Shown in pieces: positions 10,012 to 24,755 of a stretch of DNA of 64,000 nucleotides. The DNA is from Merluccius polli (lineage: Eukaryota; Chordata; Actinopteri; Gadiformes; Merlucciidae): NCBI GenBank assembly GCA_030340625.1, contig JAOPHQ010005453.1, positions 91,293-155,292 of the forward strand. Reading direction: 5' to 3'. The translations under genes and the position numbers were made by a program. The first letter of the stretch is position 1. Each line of letters opens with the position of its first letter. Below the pieces are notes generated by a model that was not told where the DNA came from, made no database searches, and saw only the letters and a program-made list of their open reading frames with translations.

Positions 10012-11587
10012 CTGGGGGGAGACAGAGAGACACAGAGAGACTGGGTGTGAGGATGATAGCTGTTATTAGGATGGCAGGGCAGAGTGATTGGGGAAGGAGT
10101 CAGTATGAGCCATTACAATCTTCAATCTTTTTTAATCAAATGATTGGAAGCCATGATGAATCAGGGGCATGGTAAAAAGTAACAATTTATTAGCATTTTT
10201 TGGGAGTAAGCAATGGTTAACTTTCGCTTACTATCTTATGTTTAAATTGATAGATTTTAAACCATTACAATGTTTTAAATATATTCTTTATTTGTTGAAA
10301 TATTGGTGGTAATCAGTGATTGTTCAAAAGTAAAGTGTTGATATACTGATATTTAAAACAGATGAAACAAAGGGTTGGGTAAGGGTACAGACATACATCA
10401 AATATTTGTATAAGCCAAGCTGTATGGCAACTGCTACAACAGAAACATAATGTGTTGGGAGGACATTTAAAAAACTCAAACTCAAGCCCATTGTATTCAT
10501 GTTTAAGATGACAAAATGCATGACATGACACATGGAGTCACCAACAGAAGTCAGTTTGGTTTCGCCCATGTGGCATGATTGCCATCTACAGGCCTGCCTA
10601 AAGTACAGCAAGCCAGATAATACACTGAATGTATTGTATACATATGTAAATGTAGTTCATGCCCAATGTAACAGATTTAATTATGGTCTAAAATATTTTA
10701 GCCTTTAATTGAAAATAAATGTATTGTATTTAATTGCTATAATGTACATTTTTGAGGATTTACTAAAACAGCCTTTTTCAGGAATTGCTTATTGTTTTTC
10801 AAATATACTACTAACCCTCCCCTCACCTTCACAGTACAGTTGAAAAGTTCAGGAAGCAGCATTCATGTATGTATCTTTTTTACAGCTAATTTGAAGTGGC
10901 TTGTTAGGGAATGATGCCATTTCCCATGTTAACATATTGAATTGCCAAGGTAAAACACTGATACCCATGTCAGCGTTAAAGAACCACTACTGATCTGTCA
11001 AATTAGCCCATAATTCTGTTCCCCCCGTTTCCTTAGAATGACAGATGGACAGAGAGATAGATAAATAGATGGGGGATGGAGCAGAGATATGTGGGGAGCG
11101 TTGTGGGGTTGTTTTCCTCGGGGCAGACCGATATGTTTTGGGGTCACTGCCTGGGTGGATTGATGCAAATGCACACACACATAAACACACACGCAAAACT
11201 AATGATATTGCATACATGTTTCTGTAACAGCCTCAATTTTGTTTACCGATAGATTATTCTCTTCATTGCTTTCACATAATCTTACACACACACACACCCT
11301 TGCTGAGGAGCATCTGCTAATAAGCACTGGCAGAGGCCTTCTGATGAGAATCACATTTAAATTAACTTGAGCTTCTTCAAACATCTCCCCCCCCCACACA
11401 CCCCTCACTCTGCTCAAAACCCACCATCGGTTGTACTGACAACTGACATATCGCCATGGTGAGACTACTAACGAGCACTGTCACATGACCTTCAGAGAGG
11501 TCAGAGCCGAGCTGGTCATTAAGCATGCACATATACACGCGCGCACACACACACACTATTGTTTTTCTTTTTAAACACTGTGCATTA
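10012..11587. other. srbd1 intron, start of the 14.5-kb intron between exons g and h
   Basis: Mostly AT-rich unique-looking DNA. Nothing resembling an exon was seen. Confidence 0.5.
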
Positions 11588-11847
11588 AGGGGCCAATCAC
11601 ACAGAAAAGCGTTTTAAAAACAACGCCTACTTTGTCTTCCTATTGTACAGCGCGCCTGTGCTGAGCTCCTTTCTTATGATGCGCCTTGTGTTTTACCACA
11701 CATAAAAGTTCAAATATGTATGCACTGGGCGCAGAGCAACTCCGCTCGTCAACGAAAGAGAAGAATCACTAAACGTCCAACAATGACAAGAGCTGATTTT
11801 GCCACCATCCACGTCTGTTGCAACACAGCTCTATGTGATCGGCCCCT
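11588..11847. mobile_element. Short MITE (AGGGGCC ends)
   Basis: Imperfect inverted termini AGGGGCCAATCACACA and, from the right, AGGGGCCGATCACATA. About 260 bp and non-coding. The target duplication is unclear (TTA and ATA), so the superfamily is open. Confidence 0.55.
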
Positions 11848-12261
11848 ATAACTGTAACTATATAACAATGAATCTCAACTCGGACAGACAAACAGACAAA
11901 GCTGACAGTGGAAACTGACCGGTTGTTTGATCTAGCTAACATAAGGATAAGAAGGACCTTATCATGAGGTGGAATATAATGGAGGAGATATTTAAAACAA
12001 ACAAGACAAAGTTTGTAGAGGATAATGACCAAGAGAGGAATAGAGATAGAGATTTAAAGAGAAAGGCCACCAGCCCCTATCATGTGTGAATTAATGAGGC
12101 TGGCCATTGGGGCAGCTGGGTAACAGCACAGTCATAGATACAGCTCAGAGCCCTCGTCACCATGGTGTCCGAGCTGTCGCTATTGCGAAGGCATCACCCT
12201 GGCAGCAAGCAGAAGGTTGTCTGTTGCCTTGCGCTTTGGCCTTAGAGGTTGAATGTGAGCA

Positions 12262-14852
<2,591 letters not shown>

Positions 14853-15104
14853 TAAAGGGGAACCGTCAAGCCTGCAATTTTCTAATATAAGCAAATACAG
14901 CTTTATATGCATGTTCACATCCCAGTCTGCAACATAAACTGGTTTTCTGCTGAAAAACCCCCTGAAAAGTTGGTACACTGATGTCATTGGTCCAGGATTT
15001 GCATTCTCCATTGGTCCTATTTGGAAAAGTGACAACAGTGACAGTTTCACAACACGCATATGAAGCAGTGCTCTTATATTAGAAAATAGCCAAGTTCCCG
15101 TTTA
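14853..15104. mobile_element. Short MITE with imperfect inverted ends
   Basis: Left end TAAAGGGGAACCGTCAAG followed by TTTTCTAATATAAG. The right end read inward is TAAACGGGAACTTGGC followed by TTTTCTAATATAAG. About 250 bp and non-coding. The target site duplication is not clear. Confidence 0.6.
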
Positions 15105-18091
15105 CATGAAGACAATCTATTAGCCCATATTATTATTTGTACTACTGGGATTGAATACAGCTTGCATACAGGCCAAGGCCTTTCCTTGCTCCGAGATCAA
15201 GTTAATAATCACCCCCCCCCCCCCCCCCAACAACTTCATCCATCCTCCTCATCCATCTAGGCCTCCAACCTGACTGAGAACAGAGCCTCTGGATCTTCTT
15301 GGACATGAGTACTCCTGCCACTAGAGGTTCATCTTTAACACAGCCTCGAAGCTACATGCCTGGACACCATAAAAGATACACACACACAGACCACTGCGCT
15401 AGATGGTAACAATGATCTCATGTGACCAGGGGCAACCCGGGAAGGTATGACAGACTCCCTGGTCAAGGACAGCACTGGTGTGTGTGTGCGTGTGTGTGTT
15501 AGGGCTGGTCATTTAATATCTCAATAACGATATATATCACGATATAGCATGTTTTCTGGTAATTCAATAAATAAATAGTCTGTATAAAATAGCCACATGG
15601 TACGGGCTGTGTTGTTTGTGTCTCAACAGAAAATACAACAAATTATATGCAAGCTTCTTGGAGAGGAAAGACAATGGAAGGAAATGTCTATTGACAACTT
15701 GACCAGCGACTTCCATACTACTAATAATAATAATACCAATACTACTACAACTACTACTACTACTACTAATATTAATAATAATAATAATAATAAACAATGT
15801 ATATAGCGCTTTACATAGTGAGTGTGTGGGGGTGCGATATGACACCTCATCCTCTACCAGCATTCAACTAGTATTCTTAGTTTACTTTGCCCTAATCAAC
15901 ATTTACAAAATATAAAATAAACAGATCTGGCAAGAGACAGTCATCTCTGCCTTCAGGAGAGCGAGGACACTGTGGTCAAGTGGTCAGAATTACAGTTCCT
16001 TTTAACCAATGGATGTCCGCCTCAAGCAGCATGCATGTACATTTGAGTGTATATATCATGGCCACAGCACATTAAAAAAAAACATCACAAACATAGAAAA
16101 GTTTCTCTCGCCACTGATATTTTTGACTTCACTTTACAAGCCCCCTTTCCTATTAAATGCAATAATTGCATGAATAATATAAGGTTGGAAACTAAAAGGA
16201 ATTTGTGAATGTAAACTGTAAAATGTAAACAATTTGTGTACATGGTTGTATGTGTGTGTGTCACTGGCCATGGTGTCACCAAAAATAAATAACACACACT
16301 AATTCTGCATGAATGTGTGTCTATCTGGGCACTGTAACAGCTGTCTTGTGCTCTGACAAAGCCAACACGCTCTGCCAGTCAGAGCTAAGGCACACTGACA
16401 GTCAAGGACACGACAGCCTGGACTGTTAGACAACAAGGACACACACACACACACTAGAAAACCACCAGGAGATATATGACAGCACAGACACACTGTCCGA
16501 TCTATACTGTTCACTATGTACATAAAGAGAACAAACACACACAGGCCTTAGCCACCTACAGCTCCAATTAGTTCAGTTAATGAAATGTAGTGCATCTGTG
16601 AAATGTCACAAATGCAAGTACAAGCAGGGGGTCTGTGCATTATTAGGGCACAGCTATGGGATGTCTAGCTATGTACAGTGGGGGGACAGGGGATGCAGAC
16701 ACACTTTGTCACTTCAATAAGACCTCACGCTGTCAATGTTCTGTGAAACAGAACATATATAGTATATATATATTATTGGAATAAGTAAATACATTTTATT
16801 AATATTTTTCTTCCAACCCTTACTGCGCATGAAAAGCAGTTTCAATAAATGTTCATGACCTCTTTTAAACGTAACTGACTCTTCTTGCCAATATAAATAT
16901 ATTATATGGATTTCAAATATGTCCACTAAAATGTCTATGACATCACATATCTTCTTTGAGAAAATATTAATATGAATTGATTCTGTCCATGTGCAGTCTG
17001 TGTGTATGGTTATGCAGTTGATTGCATCATTGCTTTGAATAAAAAGGATGCATTACTGTCCCTGTATGCCAGCTTCATTTTGTCACACTTAAACTGCTAT
17101 ATAATATCTGACTTCCATTTTAATTAAAGCTGCAATAGATAAAATGATTCAGTTGTTTTACAATTTGATTCAAATCTTATTACACACTTGTACATATTAG
17201 TAAACGGTGCATTCAACTGTATAACATAGGAGCTGGCAGGTACAGAGCAAGCCAGTAGACTTCCCATTCCACCTCTGGCTGCAACCACTTGGCATGGCAA
17301 AAGTTGACAACCAATCAAACAGAAACCAAAGATTGGTTATCCTTTGTATTGGTTTCTGCTTCCGAGAGGGCAAGGTGCAAAACAAAAATAAATATGCATG
17401 GCTCACCAATGACGGCTGGAGCTGTAGCCGTTGTAGAGCCTAAAAACCTAAAGACTTGGTATTTCAATTGGGCAGAGGCTTCGGGGGTTTCCTCGACAGT
17501 TAGCTTCAGGGAAACCAATTTAATTTTTAATTTAATAAATACAATTCTGTACAATTAAATGGAATCTATCTTAACAATCTAGTTGTTTATAATATATTTA
17601 ATAGAGATTGAAATTTTAGTTTAGTTTAGTGTGATCAGCAACGGTGGTACTTTACCTTTGTCTATTTGCCAGTTTTTTGGGGGTATTTTAACAAAAACGC
17701 CTGAAGGACTTTAGTACATATAAGCCATCTCAACATTGTAAAACTGGAACAATGATACAGGTTTCGAATGACAGCATTTATTCCAACAAAATTGGATGAA
17801 CCACTACAAATGAGAGTCAAGTCCCATCACAGAAATAAGATTTCAAACAACCACATTCTCCATTTTGTAGACTAAAGATCACCTTACCGTTTGCAATTAA
17901 AGGCAAAAACCAAAATCTTCATGGAGGTTATAGTCCCATTATTCAAGACAACACCAGAAGCAGGCAGTGCTGATGCCTTTAAGCATGATGGACTTCTCTA
18001 GTCACATCACCATATTAACACAATCAATGAGTACATATTTGCCAATATATTTACAATTAAACAATCAAACTAAGGTGATCAAATTAAGGTA
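15105..18091. other. srbd1 intron with simple repeats and hAT debris
   Basis: A C run at 15213-15228, a hAT-like end TAGGGCTGGTCATTTAATAT at about 15500, and an AAT/ACT trinucleotide tract at about 15716-15792. Otherwise unremarkable. Confidence 0.5.
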
Positions 18092-18170
18092 ACATTCAGG
18101 TGATATTAGGTGAACAAGTCTAGCTTTTAAACGTTCAGGTGATATTAGGTGAACAAGTCTAGCTTTTAAA
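18092..18170. repeat. Tandem duplication, 41 bp x 2
   Basis: The block TTCAGGTGATATTAGGTGAA then CAAGTCTAGCTTTTAAA is repeated immediately, almost without change. Confidence 0.9.
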
Positions 18171-18263
18171 TACAACTCAACCAAACTTTATTAAAGGTTG
18201 AGAGCCTATTGAGAACATTTGAGACTAATCTTGCGGATATCCGATACACACAAAGCCCATGAA

Positions 18264-18448
18264 TGGATGTACACACACCACCTCTATCTTATGTGAACAC
18301 ACACCACCTCTATCTGATGTACACACACACACCACCTTTATCTGATGTACACACACTACCTCTATCCGATGTACACACACCACCTCTATCTGATGTACAC
18401 ACACACACCACCTCTATCTGATGTACACAGACACCACCTCTATCTGAC
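18264..18448. repeat. CACCACCTCTATCTGATGTA minisatellite
   Basis: About seven units of 24-29 bp: CACCACCTCTATCTGATGTA plus a short CA run whose length changes from unit to unit. Confidence 0.9.
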
Positions 18449-19014
18449 AGTGGTTGTGCCTGGAAGGGAGGGAGGGGCCGAGAAAGAGCATGTGTGAGGG
18501 GTGGGGGAATCAAAACTATTCATACCGGGAGCGATGCGATTTTTGTGACAGTTGCAAAAGATTTGCGCCAGTTCATTCTTCAGAAAAAATGACAAAAGAA
18601 GAGGAGATTTTGGGTAAATCCTAAATTTCAAGATAGAGAAAGAGAAGGAGAGGTCCACTGCTTCATACAGGAGCTGAAGCTGTACCATGGCCGGGTCCGG
18701 ACATATTAATTATTATACATATTATTATCATAAACTACGGCCCCTGGTGTGTAAAGACCTTAAGTTCCAGTCACACAAAATCTGTCAGTGGTTTTTGGAT
18801 CCACTCTTCTTTCGAGTCCGACTCGGCTATGGCCGAGCTTCAATGTAAAGTGGTTCACACACCAGACAATGTAGTAGAAAGGACAACATGTGTCGGAAGA
18901 TTTGATTTTAGGTAAAGTGTTTAATATAATGGAAGGTAATAGATGGTGCTGCGTTGCGCACCAAGGATTTGAGCAGTGCTGGAAGTTATTGCACAGCTGT
19001 ATGGTACTGGTGGG
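18449..19014. other. srbd1 intron, no gene seen
   Basis: No exon or complete mobile element recognised. The last 9 bases (19006-19014, ACTGGTGGG) are the left target duplication of the next element. Confidence 0.5.
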
Positions 19015-19141
19015 TAGCCTGCCAAGCCAGACCCACATCAGAAAGATGTAGGGTCTGGCATTGCTCCATTGGCAGTGTGGGCGGGATAAACAGTTGTCTT
19101 TCAAGTTCCCTCTGCATGCAATAGGATAGCGCTACAACCAA

Positions 19142-19342
19142 TCAGAGCAACGAAGGTGACGTAGTCAGAGCGACGGCTCTGACTACGTAATTAATCAAAA
19201 CTCTGAATACATCTTTCTTTTCGAGGAAAGACTTCAGTGCAGTTCTTTGTTCTTTTCTCAAAGAAAATGTTAACTTCAAGTCTTGAAGAGTCGCAGCCAA
19301 AGCCGAGTCGAAAGACAGCCGTTCGCCAGCAGCAGCAGCCAT
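19142..19342 (-). pseudogene. RecQ-helicase-like N-terminal fragment inside the transposon
   Basis: 66-codon frame. It starts MAAAAGERLSFDSALAATLQ and continues DLKLTFSLRKEQRTALKSFL then EKKDVFRVL. The LRxEQxxALxxFLxxKDVFxVL pattern is what precedes the Walker A motif (PTGxGKS) in RecQ-family helicases (motif 0 region). Instead of PTG the frame continues INYVVRAVALTTSPSLL, so the ATP-binding loop and all helicase motifs are absent. This is either the first exon of the autonomous element's own helicase left in a deletion derivative, or a captured host exon. The similarity is recognised by pattern only. Confidence 0.6.
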
Positions 19343-19416
19343 TGTTTACCTCTAATACGGAACCGTCGCAACTCTGTCATCATGGTAGCCCAGCTTCCGA
19401 TTCCGCCCCTCACGAT

Positions 19417-19794
19417 CAGGGCCGGCCCGTGGCATAGGCGGTATAGGCAAATGCTAAGGGCGCCGCACATCCAGGGGGCGCCGTGAGGCGCCCAAGGGTG
19501 CCTCCGACGGCCCCGACAATCGCGCACTACCACCCCCCCCCCCCCCCCCCCCGTTGACAATTGCGCACTACTCCCCCCCCCCCCCCCGTTGACAATCGCG
19601 CACTACCACGCTCCCCCCCATTGACAACCCCCATTGACAATTGCGCACTCACCCCCCCCCCCCCCCCCCGTTGACAATCGCGCACTACCACCCCCCCCCC
19701 CCCCCCGTTGACAATCGTGCACTACCACCCCCCCCCCCCCCCACCCCGGTCGACAAACTTGCCTAGGGCGCCAACTTAGCTAGAGCCGGCCCTA
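19417..19794. mobile_element. hAT-type MITE with an internal poly-C minisatellite, second family
   Basis: 378 bp inserted in copy 2 of the RecQ-exon element. The flanks CTCACGAT and GTCACGAT match at 7 of 8. The ends are CAGGGCCGGCCCGTGGC and GAGCCGGCCCTA. The terminal sequence differs from the MITE at 2427-2770, yet positions 19513-19760 hold at least six units of a C run plus GTTGACAATCGCGCACTACCA-type sequence. Confidence 0.85.
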
Positions 19795-20399
19795 GTCACG
19801 ATGTGATTGGTCTGACAGATTTTCTGTTTCCAGCAGCGCAAAACGACGACAAAAGGCTAGACCCCGTGGCTGCAAATTAAATTTGCTGCCGCTAGGGGCG
19901 TCTAGATTTCTAGGCTAACTGGTGGGAGTTTTCTCATTGGAAACACAACCCACTTAAGTTCCAATGACACGCGGCTTTGAACGTATGGGGGTATTTCAAA
20001 TTATCATAAAAAAGAAAAGGAGTATATGACCTAATTACCAGCCAGTTGTTATTATTTGGTAGAGCCCCCCCCCCCCAGGTGTTGCGTGAGGGGTTGGGAG
20101 TGCCTAAAAGTAATATAGTAGTAATGCCTAAAAGCCGAGATGACAAGGCATACTTTTCCCTTGGCTTTTACATCTCAGGAGGTGGGCACGGCACTTGAAG
20201 ACCACACACCCCAGTAATGTGAACAAGCTCTTGATTTCTTCAAGAAGAAATACCAAGATTATCGTGGTCAGCAGGCCTGCTTCGTTAAATAATGCTTATT
20301 TTCTTCTTCCATTAAAATCTAATTTAAATAGGTGCATCTTGTTCTTCTGTTATTTTTAGAAAGAAAGGCCATGTTTGTACAGCTACGTATAACTCTGAT

Positions 20400-20503
20400 T
20401 CATTCTAACAAGCTTAGTGGGGGCCGGGTTGGGTTGGGGGGGCCCAAAGATATTTACAATTACCCAAGGGGGGCCTGCCTGACAAAGTTTGGGAACCACT
20501 GAG
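20400..20503. mobile_element. hAT 3' end fragment
   Basis: Ends GTTTGGGAACCACTG, the common hAT terminus also seen at 47022-47036. The matching left end was not found upstream. Confidence 0.45.
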
Positions 20504-21044
20504 CTATACTTATTGTGGTCAACATGTTTCCTGGTGGCAGGTCAGGGTCAGAAATAGGGCAAACAGCAGGGGAGCAAGGCCCCATGAGAGTTGTAGTCGG
20601 AGGGGTGACAAAGGTCATTCCATATGGCTGGTCATATACCCTAGGGCAGGGGTCGGCAACCCGCGGCTCCGGAGTCGCATGCGGCTCTTTAGCGCAGCCC
20701 TAGTGGCTCCCTGAAGCTTTTTCAAAAATGTTTGAAAATGGAAAAAGATGGGGGAGAGAAATATATTTTTTGTTTTAATATAGTTTCTGTAGGAAAACAA
20801 ACATGACACAAACATTATTAACGTTTTTCAATGCTGTAAAAATGTGTAGAATAAATATTAAATTTCAACATTTCTGTCAACGAAGATTTACGTCATAGCC
20901 TGCGACACACGTTTCTATCAGTAAGGCGGGATGCCAGGCAGGTGGCTGTTGTAAACAAACTGGCGGCTGTGTGATGGGCCATGGATCCCAAAGGGAAAAA
21001 GAGAAAAATAACTGAGGAGAACAGAGGATTCAACGTTTCTTGGA

Positions 21045-21246
21045 CCGGGCAATAGTAACACACCGCGGACCTACGGCCGACGGGGGAGGGGCGCGCAATA
21101 GTAACACACCGCGGACCTACGGCCGACGGGGGGGGGGGGGGGCGCGCGCGATTGTAACACTCCGGCCGACGGCGGGGGGTGGTGGTGCGCGCAATAGTAA
21201 CACACCGCGGACCTACGACCGGGGGGGGCGCGGTGTGTTACTATTG
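21045..21246. repeat. GC-rich minisatellite, CGCGCAATAGTAACACACCG type
   Basis: Four direct units built from CGCGCAATAGTAACACACCG, then CGGACCTACGGCCGAC and a G run, followed by one inverted partial unit (CGGTGTGTTACTATTGC). One unit has the variant GCGCGCGATTGTAACAC, which links it to the GCGCGATTGT arrays elsewhere and to the fragment at 51980-52014. Confidence 0.85.
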
Positions 21247-21527
21247 CACTCTCAAAAAGGAGGACAAATACGCGCCCGGCTTGATGCTGCGCCGGACGCC
21301 GGACAGGGCTGAAAAACCTGGACAGTCCGGCGCAAATACGCGCCTCCTTTTTGAACCCGCGCCCCGCCCCACCGGTTGAGAACCACTGCTACAGGATGCA
21401 CTGCAGGAAAAATAAACATTTAATCATGAAGGCTCATTATGTATTTGTAGTTAACTTAGTCATTTCTATAGTATGCTAATATAGCTACTATAGATACATA
21501 TACAGCATGGGTTGTCTTCAATATAAG

Positions 21528-22572
21528 CAGGGGTGCACATAACTGGTACGCAAGTACGCATGCGCGCCCATAATCAGCGATGCGTAACGTCACTTGTGCC
21601 ACTACAGCGCTTTTGCGTAACTCACCATCAGGTCATCAAAATAAAACTACACGTGTATCTTGTACTACTTCTGCGTTTCCCCACCTGCAAAAACAAAGGC
21701 AAACGGAGCCGCAGCGCGGTGTGCTCTGTGCACCGCGCGCACACTGGAGAACTGCGCAAAATCAGCTGATCGCAACGTCCGTTACTGTGAGACATCCGTG
21801 CTCATCTAGCCTAGAACTCTAGACACCCCCTAGCGGCAGCAAATTTATTTGGCAGCTAGTGTAGTCTAGCAAATAAAAGCTCCGTCCGCTTTTTGGTGCT
21901 GGAAACACCAAGTATGTCTGGCCAATCACAGCGTGAGGGGCGGAGTCGAAAGCCGGGCTACCATGACGACAGAGTTGCGACGGTTCCGTGTTAGGTAAAC
22001 AATGGCTGCTGCTGCTGGCGAACGGTTGTCTTTCCACTCGGCTTTGGCCGCGACTCTTCAAGACTTTAAGTTAACATTTTATTTGAGAAAAGAACAAAGA
22101 ACGGCACTGAAGTCTTTCCTCGAAAATAAATATTTATTCTGAGTTTTGATTAATTACGTAGTCAGAGCCGTCGCTCTGACTACGTCACCTTCTTCGTTGC
22201 TCTGATTGGTTGTAGCGCTATCCTATTGCGTGCAGAGGGAACTTGAAAGACAACCGTTTATCCCGCCCACACTGCCAATGGAGCTATGCCAGACCTTACA
22301 TCTTTCTGATGTAGGTCTGGCTTGCCAGGCTAGTGCTCATCCGTACTGTGAGACATCCGTTACTCGCTCCGTGGCAGTGACGGACTGGACCCCCGCCGCC
22401 ACCCCCAAGCCCCCCCGCCGCCGCCGCCGCCCCCCCCCCCCCGTCAACAACTCCACCCGCGGTGGAATCGCCTTTATCATTATCGAAACGACGCTACGTG
22501 TGGAGTGCGTACCGAACACCATCTCCTGGTACTCAAATGAGTAACTCACTAAAAAAGTTATGTGCACCCCTG
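21528..22572. mobile_element. hAT element B, nested inside element A
   Basis: Perfect 8-bp duplications AATATAAG (21520-21527 and 22573-22580). The ends are CAGGGGTGCACATAACTGG and AAGTTATGTGCACCCCTG. The RecQ-exon element copy 3 interrupts it. A short C-run/GTCAACAACTCC segment (22431-22452) lies near the right end. Confidence 0.92.
21807..22332 (+). mobile_element. RecQ-exon element, copy 3, innermost of the nest
   Basis: 526 bp with perfect 9-bp duplications GTGCTCATC (21798-21806 and 22333-22341). The ends are TAGCCTAGAACTCTAGACAC and CTTGCCAGGCTA. It has the same internal sequence as copy 1, including the MAAAAGERLSF start and the stop after SFLEN. It inserted into hAT B, itself inside hAT A, so it is the youngest layer. 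Confidence 0.92.
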
Positions 22573-22689
22573 AATATAAGGCTTCTATAAGGCGTTTATT
22601 TTTTTGCGGCTCCAGACATATTTGTTTTTTGTTTTTTTGGTCCAATATGGCTCTTTCAACATTTTGGGTTGCCGACCCCTGCCCTAGGG

Positions 22690-23666
22690 CCATAGGGGTT
22701 AGGGGAGACTGTCCTCCTTAGAGAGGACTCCAAATAATTAAATAGTCCATTATTATTTGTAAGACTGAGTTGTACATTTGGTTTCATAATTTTGCATTTA
22801 TCAATGTACATGGTAGAAGGAATCATAAATTATTGCAGTAGTCCATTTGTTTGGTCAACTATTTAGCCAGCTGTTTTAATGGTTTTGGTGGACATTTTAT
22901 GAAGTGGACAATACATCTTAAAAGAGTCTTGCTCAACCCATGCACATCTGATTTTACTCTTCACTTACACACATCTGGTTTGTGCCAATTAGCAAATACA
23001 GATGAGTCATTGAAAATAATGATTGACTATGGAATTGAAAGTTGGAACTGTAAAACTGGTCTACTTCTACCACTAATAGTTTTCCAAGTTGACTCTTTCA
23101 GAAGATGAGACTTCATGGTTTTCTTATCAAGGCTGAATACAGACAGGCATTCCCCTGACATAACTGAACAGCAAAGTGCTGCACATTTCCGTTCACCTTA
23201 TTATTAAGATTATAAAAACTAAATTTTGGAACTGTATGATTATTAATTTGGACTGTAATAGAACAAATACTACTAGCTGATCAAATAACGGAAGATCCAA
23301 GTAAATGTGTATAAGTAACTAAATACTGTCAATTATATTGCCATATTGTCAATGTGATGTTTCAACTATTTTGCCAGCACAACTGCTACACTCTAGTGTG
23401 TTTATTTCAGTTAATTTTGGACACATAACACCACATCAGAAATAACCCTGCTCTGCTTATTGCACAGCAGTAGACCCAAGGCAGGGCTCATTCATTTACC
23501 ACAGGAATGAAGGAGAGGAGACATTAGAACAAGATGTGGAATTCATATTATGTTCCAGAGGGAAAATTAACATAAAAGCTTGTCGTCAAAATATTCAAAT
23601 GTTCAACTGGAGCTAAATCTAATAAACACCAAAGAACTCTCCCTTTGATCGTTTGTGTTGTCTGAA

Positions 23667-23708
<42 letters not shown>

Positions 23709-24553
23709 AACTAGATACAGTTTAGCATGTGTATATATTTATCTAATAATGTCTAAGTGTGTAAAACAGATCCCCTTGCTCCACAGCTGTTGACTATTGG
23801 CTTTGATAAATCTGGATTGCCTAAATAGGAGGTGGGAAAACTATCAGACTTCAACAGATCACGTAACTTGATCAATATCTGACACACACGCACACACACA
23901 CACATACACAAATAGTTCCAATAGTGGGCTGAGGTCAACAAACACACGTGGAGCTCGGAGTGAGAACAGAGAGAACGGCATAAAAACAACCAGCGGTTAC
24001 TAGCAGTTGCGGTGTCTGGGCCGAGGTTTTTCTCTGGACCTGGTTAGAGACACCGCCACATGGTGTTTTATCATTGGACAAAACTGAAAGGGAATCCAGA
24101 TGTCTGTTATAGAGAGAACATGGTTGAGGAATGCATTGTTATTTCTGATACAATAATCTCTACTTTGCAACCCCCCCCCCTGTGTCACTCTCTCATTCCT
24201 CATCTGTTCTCTCCCGTGTTGCCAAAGGACACATTACTACTTGAAGATCCAAGCACAAAACTGCCATCACATATATTATTGCACAGTTGATTTTACAGTG
24301 GAAACACATGAAATGGCTTGCAGAAAAGGGTCAGAAGAAGACAAAACGCTGCTCTATTTTGGCCCTCTTTATATTGGGTTGCAGATTAATTTGAAGGCAT
24401 CACAATTTTAAATGGTGTATTTGGTGTGTGGTTGGTCTAACTTTCCATGCATCCTGACTCGGTACAGAGTAGTGTACAGTCTGGTGGTCTGCGGGCCTCA
24501 GGTTCACACACTGCTGTATGGAGATTATTAAAGACACATGGTCTGTAACTTAC
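22690..24553. other. srbd1 intron, no gene seen
   Basis: A GA microsatellite at 23669-23705 and short CA tracts near 23884-23909. Otherwise no recognised feature before exon g. Confidence 0.5.
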
Positions 24554-24661
24554 CAGTAGGACACGTCTAGCGGTTGAAAAATACCCTGGGTGATCAGGTC
24601 TGCGAAGAAAGACTCTGTCTCACGACAAGCTGTCCCGTTGCCAATGACAACCTTGTTACAG
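24554..24661 (-). CDS. srbd1: srbd1 exon g
   Basis: 108-bp exon. It reads CNKVVIGNGTACRETESFFA then DLITQGIFQPLDVSYC across the next junction. The IGNGTAxRETExFFADL motif is one of the most conserved in Tex/SRBD1 proteins (YqgF-like domain, DxxA/GNGTxSRE region). The donor is CTACTG then GTAAGT and the acceptor is CATCACAG. The phase matches exons f and h. Confidence 0.9.
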
Positions 24662-24755
24662 CTGTGATGGGAAGAATCCAAAAGAGGAACAAAAGGATCA
24701 CATTTGATGTAGTCGCTTAAAACGCTCATCGTATTCCATCAACCTAACATGTTAC

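Larger units (their letters stand above)
19015..19917 (-). mobile_element. RecQ-exon element, copy 2 (interrupted)
   Basis: Flanked by perfect 9-bp duplications ACTGGTGGG (19006-19014 and 19918-19926). The ends are TAGCCTGCCAAGCCAGACC and TCTAGGCTA. A hAT MITE (19417-19794) interrupts it; without that insert the element is about 517 bp, like the other copies. Orientation is opposite to copies 1 and 3. This copy keeps the longest open frame. Confidence 0.9.
20647..22681. mobile_element. hAT element A, outer shell of a three-level nest
   Basis: Perfect 8-bp duplications CCCTAGGG (20639-20646 and 22682-22689). The ends are CAGGGGTCGGCAACCCGCGG and TTGGGTTGCCGACCCCTG. Its own sequence is 20647-21527 plus 22573-22681. 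It carries a GC-rich tandem array (21045-21246) and is interrupted by hAT element B. No transposase was seen. Confidence 0.92.

Noticed and set aside
22206..22544. 112-codon plus-strand frame ending in Pro/Arg-rich sequence.
   Set aside because: It spans the junction of the RecQ-exon element and hAT element B, so it is a composite of two insertions.
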